From NCBI RefSeq assembly GCF_000327285.1, contig NZ_HE998570.1, positions 231,387 through 295,386 on the forward strand: 64,000 nucleotides of DNA, given 5' to 3'. The DNA is from Holdemania massiliensis AP2. GTDB taxonomy: Bacteria > Bacillota_I > Bacilli_A > Erysipelotrichales > Erysipelotrichaceae. Position numbers and translations under genes: made by a program. The notes under the pieces were generated by a model. That model made no database searches. It saw only the letters and a program-made list of their open reading frames with translations, and was not told where the DNA came from. Within the stretch, counting starts at the first letter, position 1. Every line of letters begins with the position of its first letter. This document shows, in pieces, positions 32,147 to 41,716 of the stretch.

Positions 32147-34137
32147 ACTTTAAAGTGGCGCTGGCAGGAAATCCAAACTCCGGGAAAACGACGCTGTTCA
32201 ACCGATTGACCGGTTCGAAGCAGCATGTTGGCAACTGGCCGGGCGTGACGATTGAAAAAAAAGAAGGTTCTTTCCAGATTGAAGAACATGAGATCACATT
32301 GGTGGATCTGCCGGGGATTTACTCGATGTCTGTTTACAGTATGGAGGAAATTGTCGCCCGGGATTTCATTATGGAAGAACATCCGGATTTGATTTTGAAC
32401 ATTGTCGATGGTACGAACATTGAACGGAATCTGTATTTAAGCCTGCAGCTGAAAGAACTGGGCATTCCGATGGTCATCGCGGTCAATATGCTGGATGAGC
32501 TGAAAGGCAAAGGCATCACTCTGGATCTAAAACAATTGTCCGCGCTTCTGGATACGCCGGTGGTGGCGATTAGCGCGAAAAACGGCAGCGGCATGGCGGA
32601 ACTGATTCACGAACTTGTCCACAATACGCACAGTTCTGTTTTGGAATATGATTCGGCAACCGAAGCGATTATAAGACAGATCAGCGTGATTCGCGAAGCC
32701 TGTCGGCATGATCATGTGCACGACAAGTTCTATGCGATGAAAATGCTGGAAAATGATGAAGCGATCGTCCGGGATCTGCGGATGTCTGAGGCGCAGCTCA
32801 ATCAGCTTGAAGGGCTGCAGAAACAGTTCTGCGATCAGCGCGGCCAGCGGGAAATTGATATGGCTGTTGCGGATATGCTCTATTCCCTGATTGAAATGAT
32901 GATGAAGCAGTGCGTCAAAAAACGGGAAAGTGAAACGTCGGTATCAGATCGGATCGACATGATTGTTACGCATAAATATCTTGGCATTCCCGTCTTCTTT
33001 CTGATTTTGTTCTGCATGTTTATCGTGACCTTCGGACCGATCGGCGAAGGGCTAAAGGGCTGGGTTGAAATGGTGATCAACGAGGTGCTGGCTGCGAATC
33101 TGTTGGCGGCGCTGGCGTCCATGGCGGTCGCGCCGTGGGCTTTGGATCTGGTCAATACCGTTATCGGCGGGGTTGGCAGCGTCCTGTCATTCATGCCTCA
33201 GATCATGCTTCTGTTTTTATTTTTGTCGGTATTGGAGGACAGCGGCTACATGTCGCGGGCCGCCTTTCTGATGGATGGCATGCTGCGGAAAATCGGATTG
33301 AACGGCAAGGCGTTTATCCCGATGCTGATGGGCTTTGGCTGTACAGTGCCGGCGGTCATGGCTTCGCGGGTTCTGGAGCATGAACAGGATCGTAAAATGA
33401 CGATTCTGCTGATTCCGTTTATGTCCTGCGGCGCCAAGCTGCCGGTCTACGCGCTGTTTGCCGGGATCTTCTTTCCCGCGCATTCCGGTATCGCGATCTT
33501 CAGCATGTACGTGCTGGGGATTCTGGTTGCGGTCGGCTGCGGCTTTCTGCTGCGGCATACGGTTTTTAAAGACAATGAATCCACGTTTATTCTGGAACTG
33601 CCGCCGTATCGGATTCCTTCGTTTCAGGTCACGATGAACCACATGTGGCAGAAAGCCAAGGGCTTTTTGATCAAAGCCGGAACGATCATCTTCTCCATGA
33701 CCGTGCTGCTGTGGGTACTCACCAATTTCAGCTTTGCATTGCAGATGGTGGATGATCCGACGGCGAGCATTTTGGGGCTGATCGGCCGGTTCATTGCCCC
33801 GCTGTTCATCCCGCTGGGTTTTGGCCACTGGCAGTCGGCAATCGCTTTGATCTCCGGGCTGATCGCGAAGGAAAGCGTTGTGTCCTCGATGGCCGTGATG
33901 TATAACGTCGGCAACGTTTCTCAATTGGCGACGGTGCTGACCCAAGTCTTTACCCCGGCTTCCGCGATTGCCTTTATGACCTTTGTTCTGCTTTATGCCC
34001 CATGCGTTGCCGCCATTTCGGCGATTCACTCCGAAGCGGGAAGCTGGAAATACACGCTGAAGTCGATGGGGTTTCAGATCGGCGTGGCCTACTGCGTGTC
34101 GTTTGTCGTCTATCATGTCGTTTCCCTGCTGATATAA
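32143..34137 (+). CDS. feoB: FeoB, ferrous iron transporter with GTPase domain (locus 1)
   Basis: A 664-residue membrane transporter for Fe2+. The N-terminal G domain has GNPNSGKTT (residues 9-17), DLPG, and NMLDE as the G4 motif. A helical spacer follows, then the Gate and core membrane region from about 285, with GFGCTVPAVMASR and SCGAKLPVYALF holding the conserved Cys residues of the permeation path. It is shorter than many FeoB proteins, mainly at the C-terminus. It is coupled to feoA by overlap; the next gene is separated by 97 bases and reads as a different unit. Confidence 0.96.
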   Translation: MNFKVALAGNPNSGKTTLFNRLTGSKQHVGNWPGVTIEKKEGSFQIEEHEITLVDLPGIYSMSVYSMEEIVARDFIMEEHPDLILNIVDGTNIERNLYLSLQLKELGIPMVIAVNMLDELKGKGITLDLKQLSALLDTPVVAISAKNGSGMAELIHELVHNTHSSVLEYDSATEAIIRQISVIREACRHDHVHDKFYAMKMLENDEAIVRDLRMSEAQLNQLEGLQKQFCDQRGQREIDMAVADMLYSLIEMMMKQCVKKRESETSVSDRIDMIVTHKYLGIPVFFLILFCMFIVTFGPIGEGLKGWVEMVINEVLAANLLAALASMAVAPWALDLVNTVIGGVGSVLSFMPQIMLLFLFLSVLEDSGYMSRAAFLMDGMLRKIGLNGKAFIPMLMGFGCTVPAVMASRVLEHEQDRKMTILLIPFMSCGAKLPVYALFAGIFFPAHSGIAIFSMYVLGILVAVGCGFLLRHTVFKDNESTFILELPPYRIPSFQVTMNHMWQKAKGFLIKAGTIIFSMTVLLWVLTNFSFALQMVDDPTASILGLIGRFIAPLFIPLGFGHWQSAIALISGLIAKESVVSSMAVMYNVGNVSQLATVLTQVFTPASAIAFMTFVLLYAPCVAAISAIHSEAGSWKYTLKSMGFQIGVAYCVSFVVYHVVSLLI

Positions 34138-34234
34138 AACAGGGAAAAAAGATCGCTGGGTTGGCAGCTGCTGAGTCAGCGGACAAACAGATAAAATGGA
34201 AAGATTCTGCCCGTTTTATCAAAAAGGAGCTCGG

Positions 34235-34903
34235 ATGAAAACAATTTGTTATGCAACGCATAATGCGAATAAAATTGAAGAAATGCAGCGCTGGCTGGCG
34301 GATTATGCGGTGCGGGTAGTCGGACCGGATACGTTTAATGTCCCGCTGATTGTGGAGGAAACCGCGGACAGTCCCTGCGGCAATGCATTGTTGAAAGCAC
34401 GCGTTGGTTTTGCGCAGACCCACATGGCCTGCATCGGTCAGGATTCGGCCTTTCAGTTTCTTGATCTGGATCCTCAGGATCCGGATCAGCCAGGTTTGTA
34501 TGTTCGGCGGAAAGACGGCGTGCATGAGATGAGTGATGATGAAATGCTGACGCATTATCAGCGCCTTGCCCATCGCCATGGCGGAAGACTGATGGCGGCT
34601 TATCTGGATGGCTGGGCGGTTGTTGATGAAACCGGACAGGAAGCGGTGTTTCAGCTGACAGATCCAAAGCTGATTCGAGCCGGCGGATTCTGGCTGTGTG
34701 AGAGCGCTCATCCTGTCCGTCATCCCGGCTGGCCTTTGGACAGCCTCAGTCTTGACCCGGAAACCGATCTTTACTTTACCGAGGAACGGCCTGATGAAAG
34801 ACAAAGCAGCTCAACACGCAGCCAGGCACGAAAAGAGGGGCTGCGGCAAACGGTGGAGTTTCTTGCCCGATCTTTAAAATTGCGGCGAAAGAAAGCGGTT
34901 TAG
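34235..34903 (+). CDS. RdgB/HAM1-like nucleoside triphosphate pyrophosphatase (divergent)
   Basis: A 222-residue protein related to the RdgB/HAM1 family, which removes non-canonical purine nucleotides (dITP, XTP). The N-terminal block ATHNANKIEEMQRWL corresponds to the family's T/S-x-N-x-x-K signature, and PLIVEETADSPCGNALLKA fits the next block. The catalytic DDSGL segment is replaced by GQDSAFQF, so activity is uncertain. The ATG at 34235 follows AAGGAG; the frame extends upstream but without a ribosome site. It lies between feoB and the DtxR gene with no obvious functional link. Confidence 0.65.
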   Translation: MKTICYATHNANKIEEMQRWLADYAVRVVGPDTFNVPLIVEETADSPCGNALLKARVGFAQTHMACIGQDSAFQFLDLDPQDPDQPGLYVRRKDGVHEMSDDEMLTHYQRLAHRHGGRLMAAYLDGWAVVDETGQEAVFQLTDPKLIRAGGFWLCESAHPVRHPGWPLDSLSLDPETDLYFTEERPDERQSSSTRSQARKEGLRQTVEFLARSLKLRRKKAV

Positions 34904-34932
34904 TTGTCCAAGTTCAAAGGATTTGTTATAAT
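34904..34932 (+). promoter_or_regulatory. Promoter of the DtxR-family regulator
   Basis: TTGTCC (34904-34909), 17-bp spacer, TATAAT (34927-34932). No DtxR-type box is visible here, so autoregulation is not indicated. Confidence 0.6.
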
Positions 34933-34961
34933 AAACTGCAGAAAGCGAGGACAGGATCATT

Positions 34962-35360
34962 ATGGAAAGAATGAATGAATCATCAGAAAATTATCTGGAA
35001 AGCATATTGATTCTGGAACAGCGCAACCCGAGCGTCAGAATGAGCGATATCGCCGCCATGCTTCATGTCAGCAAGCCCAGCGTCAATAAGGCCATGGGTG
35101 TCTTGAAGGATGCCGGATACATTCATCAGGAAGTTTACGGTACGATCCACTTAACCGAATCCGGCCGGCATTATGCCCAGAAAGTTTACAGCCGGCACGT
35201 CTTGTTTAAACGATTTCTGATGGAGGTGCTTGAGATCGACGAACAGACAGCAGAGGAAGATGCCTGCCATATGGAGCACTGTGTCAGTGATGCCACGATG
35301 GACAAACTGCGGATCTTTCTAACCGAGGCTCTGGAACGCAGTGATCAGAAACAAAAGTAA
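34962..35360 (+). CDS. DtxR-family metal-dependent repressor, iron-type
   Basis: A 132-residue regulator with an N-terminal winged helix (about 1-65: SDIAAMLHVSKPSVNKAMGVLKDAGYI) and a dimerisation/metal domain (about 66-130), but no SH3 domain. The metal ligands align with DtxR numbering: Cys102, Glu105 and His106 in ACHMEHC, plus His79. MntR has Glu, not Cys, at the first of these positions, so Fe2+ is the more likely co-repressor. Position 10 is Asn, where DtxR has Met and MntR has Asp. Probable targets are the AAGTTAG-N6-CTAACTT boxes at both feo loci and the small RNA. The target assignment is an inference. Confidence 0.85.
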   Translation: MERMNESSENYLESILILEQRNPSVRMSDIAAMLHVSKPSVNKAMGVLKDAGYIHQEVYGTIHLTESGRHYAQKVYSRHVLFKRFLMEVLEIDEQTAEEDACHMEHCVSDATMDKLRIFLTEALERSDQKQK

Positions 35361-35378
35361 AAATACAGGAACCAGTCA

Positions 35379-35403
35379 GGCGGCGCTATAGGCCGCTTTT
35401 CTG
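35379..35403 (+). terminator. Terminator after the DtxR gene
   Basis: GCGGC (35380-35384) and GCCGC (35392-35396) form a short GC stem, followed by TTTT. Confidence 0.6.
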
Positions 35404-35464
35404 TTGGAAAAAAGTTCTGACAGTTTGTGAATGACTGGAGTCGTTGCCGGAAGTTTGCGGACAT

Positions 35465-35500
35465 AATAAAACGCCGTCTCCAATTAGTCAGAAACGGCGT
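35465..35500 (-). terminator. Terminator of the secreted flavoprotein gene (minus strand)
   Basis: ACGCCGT (35471-35477) and ACGGCGT (35494-35500) form a perfect stem. On the minus strand it is followed by TTTTATTAT. Confidence 0.75.
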
Positions 35501-35537
35501 GATCGCAGGGGTGCGATTCTTTTATATCGGTTATAAC

Positions 35538-36989
35538 TTAGTTTGCGGATTGAATCTGTGAAGCCGCATGCTGAGCAGCGATCCGACCAAAGGTGATCGC
35601 GTTGGAGATGGTGTAGCCATTGGAATTGGTAACGGTGGTCACTTCACCGGCGGCATATAAGCCTTCGATAACGCTGCCGTCAATGCGTGTTGCCTGAGCA
35701 TTGGCGTTTTTGGTGATGCCGCCATGACAAACGCTGGAGAAGAAGGTCGTCTTTAACGCATAGAACGGACCTGTGGAAATCGGGAACCAGAACTGGGCTG
35801 TCCGGTTGTAATCTTCATCTTCCATTTTAGCCGCAAAGGAATTCCAGCGGTCTACTGTTGCTTTTAACGCTTCCGCATCCATTCCGGTCTTCTGCGCCAG
35901 CTCATCCAGGGTATCCGCAACCACGATTCCTTCGTGATCTTTGGCTGCATCTGCGATCTGCATCATCTGCAGAGAAGCTTCATCCGCAAGACTCCAGAAA
36001 TAATCCACACCGGTTCTTCCATAAAGCTCAACGACATCATCTTTAATTTCCTGATTCCAGGTCTGCGCCGTTCTCTTCTCATCCATGAAGCGGCGGCCAT
36101 CCTGTCCGACAAAAATCGTAAACATGTACGGGAACTGACTTGTGCTGTTTTCCACTTCGCGCAGATAGACCTGAATCTGATCCAGATTTTGGACGCCGGC
36201 TCCGATGGCCGAAGCCATGACCAGGCCGTCACCGCTTTGATAGCTCAGATTGGAAGTCTGGAAATAACGATTTGGTTCAGCAGCGCTGGCCATCAGCTCA
36301 GCGTTTGCGCTGTACCCGCCGGTGGCTAAAAGCGTTGCCTTGGCTTTGATCCGGATTGTTTTTCCGTTTTCATCCACACATTCAGCGCCGATCACCTTGC
36401 CGTTTTCAGTGATGAGCGAGGTTGCTTTGGTATTCTTGCGGACTTCGATGGAGCGATCCGCAATGGCTTTTTCAAAAGGTTCTCTGAGACCTGAACCTTC
36501 CCCTTCAACCAAATGAATCGTCTGCAGCGTTCCATATCCGTCTTTGACGATCACTTCCGGCTGGAACTGAACGCCTAAGGTGCCGATCATCCAGTCGATC
36601 GTTTTGCCTGCGCTTTCGATGGTCAGACGGGTTAATTCATCGTTCAGGATATAATGCTTTTCACGCTGCTGCTCGGCAATCACCTCTTCGATATCGACGT
36701 GCAGATCCAGAGCTTTGGTGATTTCAGTTTCAACGCCGCCGAAGATGCCGCCGGAATACACGGCCGCACCGCCCAGCATACCGGTCTTTTCAACGATCAT
36801 GATTTTTTCAATTCCCTGATCAGCCGCTTCAACCGCGCTGGCAATGCCCGCGGCCCCTCCGCCGACGATCAGATAATCGACCTCTGCATCAAAATTCGTG
36901 GTGGTTGTTGTCTGGGGCGCAGGGGCTGCCGTACATCCGCCTAACAGCAGCGCTGCCAGAAGGGGTAAGAAGATCCGTTTCATTTTCAT
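35538..36989 (-). CDS. Secreted FAD-dependent reductase lipoprotein (fumarate-reductase family)
   Basis: A 483-residue lipoprotein with lipobox LLGGC (Cys19). A FAD_binding_2 domain starts near residue 35 (VDYLIVGGGAAGIASAVEAA), with the catalytic region at FSSVCHGGITKNANAQATRI and the C-terminal GLYAAGEVTTV. Unlike the flavoprotein at 13347, it has no FMN-binding domain, so it needs a separate electron donor or FMN protein. The start at 36989 is preferred because GAGAGG lies about 9 bases upstream; an ATG 24 bases earlier is possible. It is divergent from a MerR gene. The acceptor is unknown. Confidence 0.9.
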   Translation of the reverse strand: MKMKRIFLPLLAALLLGGCTAAPAPQTTTTTNFDAEVDYLIVGGGAAGIASAVEAADQGIEKIMIVEKTGMLGGAAVYSGGIFGGVETEITKALDLHVDIEEVIAEQQREKHYILNDELTRLTIESAGKTIDWMIGTLGVQFQPEVIVKDGYGTLQTIHLVEGEGSGLREPFEKAIADRSIEVRKNTKATSLITENGKVIGAECVDENGKTIRIKAKATLLATGGYSANAELMASAAEPNRYFQTSNLSYQSGDGLVMASAIGAGVQNLDQIQVYLREVENSTSQFPYMFTIFVGQDGRRFMDEKRTAQTWNQEIKDDVVELYGRTGVDYFWSLADEASLQMMQIADAAKDHEGIVVADTLDELAQKTGMDAEALKATVDRWNSFAAKMEDEDYNRTAQFWFPISTGPFYALKTTFFSSVCHGGITKNANAQATRIDGSVIEGLYAAGEVTTVTNSNGYTISNAITFGRIAAQHAASQIQSAN

Positions 36990-37053
36990 CTCTTTTTTCC
37001 TCTCTTCGCTCATGCCGCACCTTACGGCGCAATGAGCCTTTCTTCTTGATTTC

Positions 37054-37084
37054 AGAATACAACATCCGTCACAAGGACAGTCAA
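37054..37084 (-). promoter_or_regulatory. Long-spacer promoter of the flavoprotein gene
   Basis: On the minus strand, TTGACT (37084-37079), a 19-bp spacer (37078-37060) and TATTCT (37059-37054). The 19-bp spacer is the MerR-activated class, and a MerR gene lies next door. Confidence 0.6.
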
Positions 37085-37218
37085 CCCCGCTTTTTCTTTG
37101 CCTTTTTTCTGTTTTTTAGCCCCGGAAAAAAGATTTTCTGAACATTTAATTATTAATTTCACAAATTATCTTGCAAAATCTGTCCTGTAAGGGTATGCTT
37201 TGGCTGAGGTGAATTTCG

Positions 37219-38241
37219 ATGCGTGTTCATGAAGTCTGCAAGAAAACCGGGTTAAGCCGTAAAGCGGTACATTTTTATATCCAGGAAGGTCTGATCTCTC
37301 CGGCTAAAAATGAAAATGGCTACTATGACTTAAACGAATCTGATCTGAAAACGCTGGAAATTATTCAGCGGCTGCGGCAGTTGGATCTTCCCATTGAAGT
37401 CATTCATGAAGCGTTTCGCTATCCGATCTCGCTGAATTTCTTTCTTCATCGTCATGTTTATCAGAGAAAACAGAAAATCAATGAAATGGCTGCTCAGCTG
37501 GAAGTAATTCGTTATCTGCTGGAAACCATCCCCTGCAATGCCACGCCGGAGTTTCTGCTGAAACTGCCGCATCAGCATTTTGACACGCTGCCGCAGATCC
37601 GACTGGCTGATTCCATGGACGTGGTTTCGGATGCGCGCATGATTGCCATTTTATTGCTGGCGCCGTTTTTGGATATTGAAGTTGATCCGTACCGGCAGTT
37701 TCTCTGGGATCGGATTTCTTCTGAACTCAAGCTGCACTTCAAAGAGAACCTGAAGTATTTGCAGAGGCTGATTTACCACCTCAGCGCTCAGGAAATTCAA
37801 CAGTCGACGGAAGCTCAATATGCGTTGTTTCTTCGTTTATCCCAAGGCGAATCTCTGGATCCGTTTGAAACAGAACTTCTGAACCAGTGCCGCCGTTTAA
37901 GTCATGACGAGCATCTACAATCGATCTGGATCTTGTTGTATGAGTTTATCCTGCGTCCGAATTTGGAATTTTATCAAAGCGCCATTCTGGGCTTAATGAT
38001 GGAATTCAGCGATCGTTTCACGCTTTGCATGCAGCGTCTGGAAGCAATTCTGCTGCGTGTTCAGAACAATCCGGAGCATCTTCCGCTTATTCAGGAGCTG
38101 AAAGAAGCGCTGCAGGGAAAATTCCAGCTGGGACAGGGCTTGAATTCCGATTTATTCCTTGTTTATACCTTTAGCTGCAGCCTGTTTTCTTCCTGCGCAC
38201 AGCAGCAGCTGCAGGACTGGCTGAAACCGCCGCTCTTTTGA
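37219..38241 (+). CDS. MerR-family regulator with large effector domain
   Basis: A 340-residue regulator. The N-terminal MerR winged helix (residues 1-70) is clear: HEVCKKTGLSRKAVHFYIQEGLISP then NGYYDLNESDLKTLEII. The following 270 or so residues are mostly helical and unrecognised, longer than in typical MerR proteins. It is divergent from the secreted flavoprotein gene, whose promoter has a 19-bp spacer. The regulator probably activates that gene in response to a substrate-like ligand, which is an inference from the arrangement. Confidence 0.88.
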   Translation: MRVHEVCKKTGLSRKAVHFYIQEGLISPAKNENGYYDLNESDLKTLEIIQRLRQLDLPIEVIHEAFRYPISLNFFLHRHVYQRKQKINEMAAQLEVIRYLLETIPCNATPEFLLKLPHQHFDTLPQIRLADSMDVVSDARMIAILLLAPFLDIEVDPYRQFLWDRISSELKLHFKENLKYLQRLIYHLSAQEIQQSTEAQYALFLRLSQGESLDPFETELLNQCRRLSHDEHLQSIWILLYEFILRPNLEFYQSAILGLMMEFSDRFTLCMQRLEAILLRVQNNPEHLPLIQELKEALQGKFQLGQGLNSDLFLVYTFSCSLFSSCAQQQLQDWLKPPLF

Positions 38242-38477
38242 AGCGTGATTCTAAGATAATAGAAATGTATTTGCTATTTAAATAAGGAATACCGCAAAAG
38301 CTGCGGTCTGAGCAGAGCGGTAAAAATCCGGAGGCTGAAAGAATAAATAATAGAACTTGGGGCATACCTAAAGCGCTGAACTTCTGCGGAAACCGCAAAA
38401 TGCAACGCCTGTAACGGTGGATTGTCCTTGAATTTAAAAAGAAATGGAAAAAAACGAAAAAGTCTGTGCTTTTCTCG
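38242..38477. other. Gene-free stretch with strong potential RNA structure
   Basis: About 235 bases between the MerR gene and the rpsL promoter. There is a nested stem TACCGC(38288)-CTGC-GCAG-GCGGTA(38321) and a second hairpin TGCGG-AAA-CCGCA near 38386-38398. No promoter or terminator is clear around them, and no known riboswitch family was recognised. Confidence 0.4.
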
Positions 38478-38506
38478 TTGACAATTCTTCGTTTATCCGC
38501 TAGAAT
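38478..38506 (+). promoter_or_regulatory. Promoter of the rpsL-rpsG-fusA operon
   Basis: TTGACA (38478-38483), 17-bp spacer, TAGAAT (38501-38506): a near-consensus sigma-A promoter. It gives a leader of about 100 nt that contains the hairpin CCAAG/CTTGG (about 38561-38580). Confidence 0.85.
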
Positions 38507-38615
38507 TAACCTCGCTTAGCTACGAATAAGGGTTTCCTATGCGGAAACTTATATTTATGCCAAGGAATGGCACGCTTGGAAGTGTGTGCTTGAAAAGATC
38601 GAAAGGAGAAAAACC

Positions 38616-39035
38616 ATGCCAACGATTAATCAGTTAGTCCGCAAGGGCCGTGAGAACAAGGTTTGGAAATCGAAGTCCCCGGCTTTAAACAGAGGTTACA
38701 ACAGCCTGCAGCGTCAGGCCACCAACATTGCATCGCCACAGAAGAGAGGCGTCTGCACCCGTGTCGGAACCATGACACCGAAAAAGCCGAACTCGGCTCT
38801 GCGTAAATACGCGCGTGTTCGTCTCAGCAACGGAATGGAAGTTACAGCTTATATCCCAGGAATCGGTCACAACCTGCAGGAGCACAGTGTTGTTCTGATC
38901 CGCGGCGGCCGTGTTAAGGACCTCCCAGGTGTCCGTTATCACATCATCCGCGGAACTCTGGACTGCGCCGGCGTTGCCAACCGGAATCAGAGCCGTTCTC
39001 TGTACGGGGCAAAGAAGCCGAAAGCTAAGAAATAA
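38616..39035 (+). CDS. rpsL: 30S ribosomal protein S12
   Basis: A 139-residue protein of the decoding centre. It carries the conserved [19 protein letters not shown] block, whose lysines are the classic streptomycin-resistance positions (Lys of PKKPNS). It also has the S12 tail. ATG at 38616 follows AAGGAG; an earlier in-frame TTG is not needed. It is the first gene of the str operon, with rpsG 14 bases downstream. Confidence 0.98.
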   Translation: MPTINQLVRKGRENKVWKSKSPALNRGYNSLQRQATNIASPQKRGVCTRVGTMTPKKPNSALRKYARVRLSNGMEVTAYIPGIGHNLQEHSVVLIRGGRVKDLPGVRYHIIRGTLDCAGVANRNQSRSLYGAKKPKAKK

Positions 39036-39049
39036 GGAGGGAATAACAC

Positions 39050-39520
39050 ATGCCAAGAAAAGGTTATATTGCGAAGAGAGATGTATTGGTCGATCCAATT
39101 TACAATTCTAAACTGGTCACTCGCCTGATCAACAAGCTGATGCTGGACGGCAAGAAAAATGTCGCTCAGGATATCCTGTATAACGCTTTCGATATCGTCG
39201 AAGCGAAGACAGGCCGTCAGCCGATGGAAGTTTTTGAACAGGCTCTGTCCAACATCATGCCGCTGCTGGAACTGAAAGTTCGCCGTGTCGGCGGTGCCAA
39301 CTACCAGGTACCAATCGAAGTTTCTTCTGAAAGAAGACTGACGCTGGGTCTGCGTTGGCTGGTTAACTACAGCCGTCTGCGCCATGAAAAGACCATGGAA
39401 CAGCGCCTGGCTGCGGAAATTATGGATGCGGCCAACGGCACTGGGGCTTCCGTCAAGAAGAAGGAAGATACCCACAAGATGGCCGAAGCCAACAAGGCCT
39501 TCGCTCATTACCGCTGGTAA
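39050..39520 (+). CDS. rpsG: 30S ribosomal protein S7
   Basis: A 156-residue protein that nucleates assembly of the 3' domain of 16S r[23 protein letters not shown] and the C-terminal KAFAHYRW are typical. AAGGAGGG lies 10 bases before the start. It sits between rpsL and fusA as usual for the str operon. Confidence 0.98.
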   Translation: MPRKGYIAKRDVLVDPIYNSKLVTRLINKLMLDGKKNVAQDILYNAFDIVEAKTGRQPMEVFEQALSNIMPLLELKVRRVGGANYQVPIEVSSERRLTLGLRWLVNYSRLRHEKTMEQRLAAEIMDAANGTGASVKKKEDTHKMAEANKAFAHYRW

Positions 39521-39559
39521 GCGGCTGCAGAATCTGCAGAGTTACGAAAGGAGAAATTT

Positions 39560-41638
39560 ATGGCTCGTGAATTTTCGCTAGAAAATACCCGTAATATCGG
39601 AATCATGGCTCACATTGATGCTGGCAAAACCACCACAACGGAACGTATCCTTTATTACACCGGAAAAACTCATAAATTGGGAGAAACCCATGACGGCGCC
39701 TCTCAGATGGACTGGATGGCGCAGGAACAGGAACGTGGCATCACGATCACTTCCGCGGCTACAACCGCTTCTTGGAAAGGTCACCGCATCAACATCATCG
39801 ATACTCCGGGTCACGTTGACTTCACCGTTGAAGTTGAACGTTCCCTGCGTGTTCTGGATGGCGCGGTTACAGTTCTGGACGCGAAAGCCGGCGTTGAACC
39901 GCAGACGGAAACCGTTTGGCGTCAGGCAACGACCTACAAGGTTCCGCGTATTGTCTTCTGTAATAAAATGGATGCGACCGGCGCAGACTTCATGATGTCT
40001 GTCCGCAGCATCGGCGATCGTTTAGGCGCGAAAGCGGCGGCGATCCAGCTGCCGATCGGCGCGGAAAACACATTCCGCGGCATCATCGACCTGCTGGAAA
40101 TGCATGCGATCTTCTATGCGGATGATCTGGGAACCAAGATGGAAATCAAGGAAATCCCGGCTGATATGCTGGATCAGGCGCAGCAGCTGCGGGCTGAATT
40201 AATCGAGAAAGCCGCTGATTACGATGATGAACTGATGATGAAGGTATTGGAAGGCGAAGAGCCGACGATTCCTGAAATCAAGGCAGCGATCCGTAAGGGA
40301 GTCTGCTCCTCGGAATTCTTCCCGGTTCTGTGCGGTTCCGCGTACAAGAACAAAGGCGTACAGCTGATGCTGGATGCCGTTATTGATTACCTGCCTTCTC
40401 CGCTGGATATTCCGGCGATTCAGGGTCATCTGGAAGATGGAACGCAGGAAGCTCGTCACGCTGACGATAAAGAACCCTTCTCAGCGCTGGCCTTCAAAGT
40501 TGCGACGGACCCGTTTGTCGGCCGTCTGACTTACTTCCGGGTTTACTCGGGGATGGCCAATGCCGGTTCTTATGTCTTAAACGCAACTAAGGATACCCGT
40601 GAACGTTTCGGCCGTATCGTTCAGATGCATGCCAATCACCGTGCGGAAATCACGGAAGTGTATGCGGGCGATATCGCGGCGGCGGTTGGCTTAAAAGCCA
40701 CGACGACCGGCGATACGCTGTGCGATGAAAAAGCGCCGATCATTCTGGAATCCATGGTGTTCCCGGAACCGGTTATTCAGATGTCCGTTGAACCGAAGAC
40801 CAAGGCTGACTCCGACAAGATGGGCTTAGCGTTAGCGAAGCTGGCGGAAGAAGATCCGACGTTCAAAACGTATACGGATGAAGAAACCGGCCAGACGATC
40901 ATCGCGGGTATGGGTGAACTTCACCTCGATATCATCGTTGACCGGATGCGCCGTGAATTCAAGGTAGACTGCAACGTCGGCGCGCCGCAGGTTGCTTACC
41001 GTGAAACAATCCGTCAGGAAGCTGAATGTGAAGGTAAGTTTGTCCGTCAGTCCGGCGGCCGCGGCCAGTATGGTCACGTTTGGATCCGCTTTGCACCAAA
41101 TGAAGAAGGCAAAGGCTTTGAATTTGTCGACGGTGTTGTCGGCGGTACCGTTCCGCGCGAATACATCAAACCGACTCAGGAAGGCTTAGAAGCAGCCCTG
41201 AACAATGGTTTGGTTGCCGGCTATCCGGTAGTCGATATCAAGGCTACACTGTTTGACGGTTCTTACCATGAAGTCGACTCGTCTGAAATGGCGTTTAAGA
41301 TTGCGGCTTCGATGGCCTTAAAAGAAGCGGCTAAGAAATGTAAGCCGGTTCTGCTGGAACCGATCATGTCGGTTGAAGTCACAGCACCAAACGAATATCT
41401 CGGCAGCGTTATGGGTGATATCACCAAGCGCCGCGGTCAGATCCGCGATCAGGAAGAACGGGCTAACGCTATCGTTGTCCGGGCTTTTGTACCGCTGTCT
41501 GAAATGTTCGGTTATTCCACGGACCTGCGTTCATTTACTCAGGGCCGCGGCAACTATGTAATGCAGATGGACCACTATTCAGAAGTTCCGAAGAGCATTG
41601 CTGAAAAAATCGCCAAGAAAAACGCTTCCGCTGAGTAA
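39560..41638 (+). CDS. fusA: Elongation factor G
   Basis: A 692-residue translocase GTPase. G1 is [10 protein letters not shown]3 DTPGHVDF, G4 [10 protein letters not shown]; the five EF-G domains follow at the usual length. Nothing suggests a tetracycline-protection variant. It is cotranscribed with rpsL and rpsG. A candidate extra promoter lies between it and tuf. Confidence 0.98.
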   Translation: MAREFSLENTRNIGIMAHIDAGKTTTTERILYYTGKTHKLGETHDGASQMDWMAQEQERGITITSAATTASWKGHRINIIDTPGHVDFTVEVERSLRVLDGAVTVLDAKAGVEPQTETVWRQATTYKVPRIVFCNKMDATGADFMMSVRSIGDRLGAKAAAIQLPIGAENTFRGIIDLLEMHAIFYADDLGTKMEIKEIPADMLDQAQQLRAELIEKAADYDDELMMKVLEGEEPTIPEIKAAIRKGVCSSEFFPVLCGSAYKNKGVQLMLDAVIDYLPSPLDIPAIQGHLEDGTQEARHADDKEPFSALAFKVATDPFVGRLTYFRVYSGMANAGSYVLNATKDTRERFGRIVQMHANHRAEITEVYAGDIAAAVGLKATTTGDTLCDEKAPIILESMVFPEPVIQMSVEPKTKADSDKMGLALAKLAEEDPTFKTYTDEETGQTIIAGMGELHLDIIVDRMRREFKVDCNVGAPQVAYRETIRQEAECEGKFVRQSGGRGQYGHVWIRFAPNEEGKGFEFVDGVVGGTVPREYIKPTQEGLEAALNNGLVAGYPVVDIKATLFDGSYHEVDSSEMAFKIAASMALKEAAKKCKPVLLEPIMSVEVTAPNEYLGSVMGDITKRRGQIRDQEERANAIVVRAFVPLSEMFGYSTDLRSFTQGRGNYVMQMDHYSEVPKSIAEKIAKKNASAE

Positions 41639-41645
41639 TCTGACC

Positions 41646-41674
41646 TTGATTTCTTCGGACGTTTATCTTAAAAT
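41646..41674 (+). promoter_or_regulatory. Candidate tuf promoter in the fusA-tuf gap
   Basis: TTGATT (41646-41651), 17-bp spacer, TAAAAT (41669-41674). This could add to read-through and give the high EF-Tu level. Confidence 0.55.
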
Positions 41675-41716
41675 AGACTTGGCTAATTGAATGGAAAATT
41701 AGGAGGAATTTGCAAA

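Noticed and set aside
33217-34116. 299-codon minus-strand frame inside feoB
   Set aside because: It is the antisense shadow of a conserved transporter, rich in Arg/His/Gln as such shadows are, with no ribosome site.
38171-38398. 75-codon minus-strand frame near the MerR gene end
   Set aside because: It overlaps the MerR gene in antisense, lacks a ribosome site and resembles no known protein.
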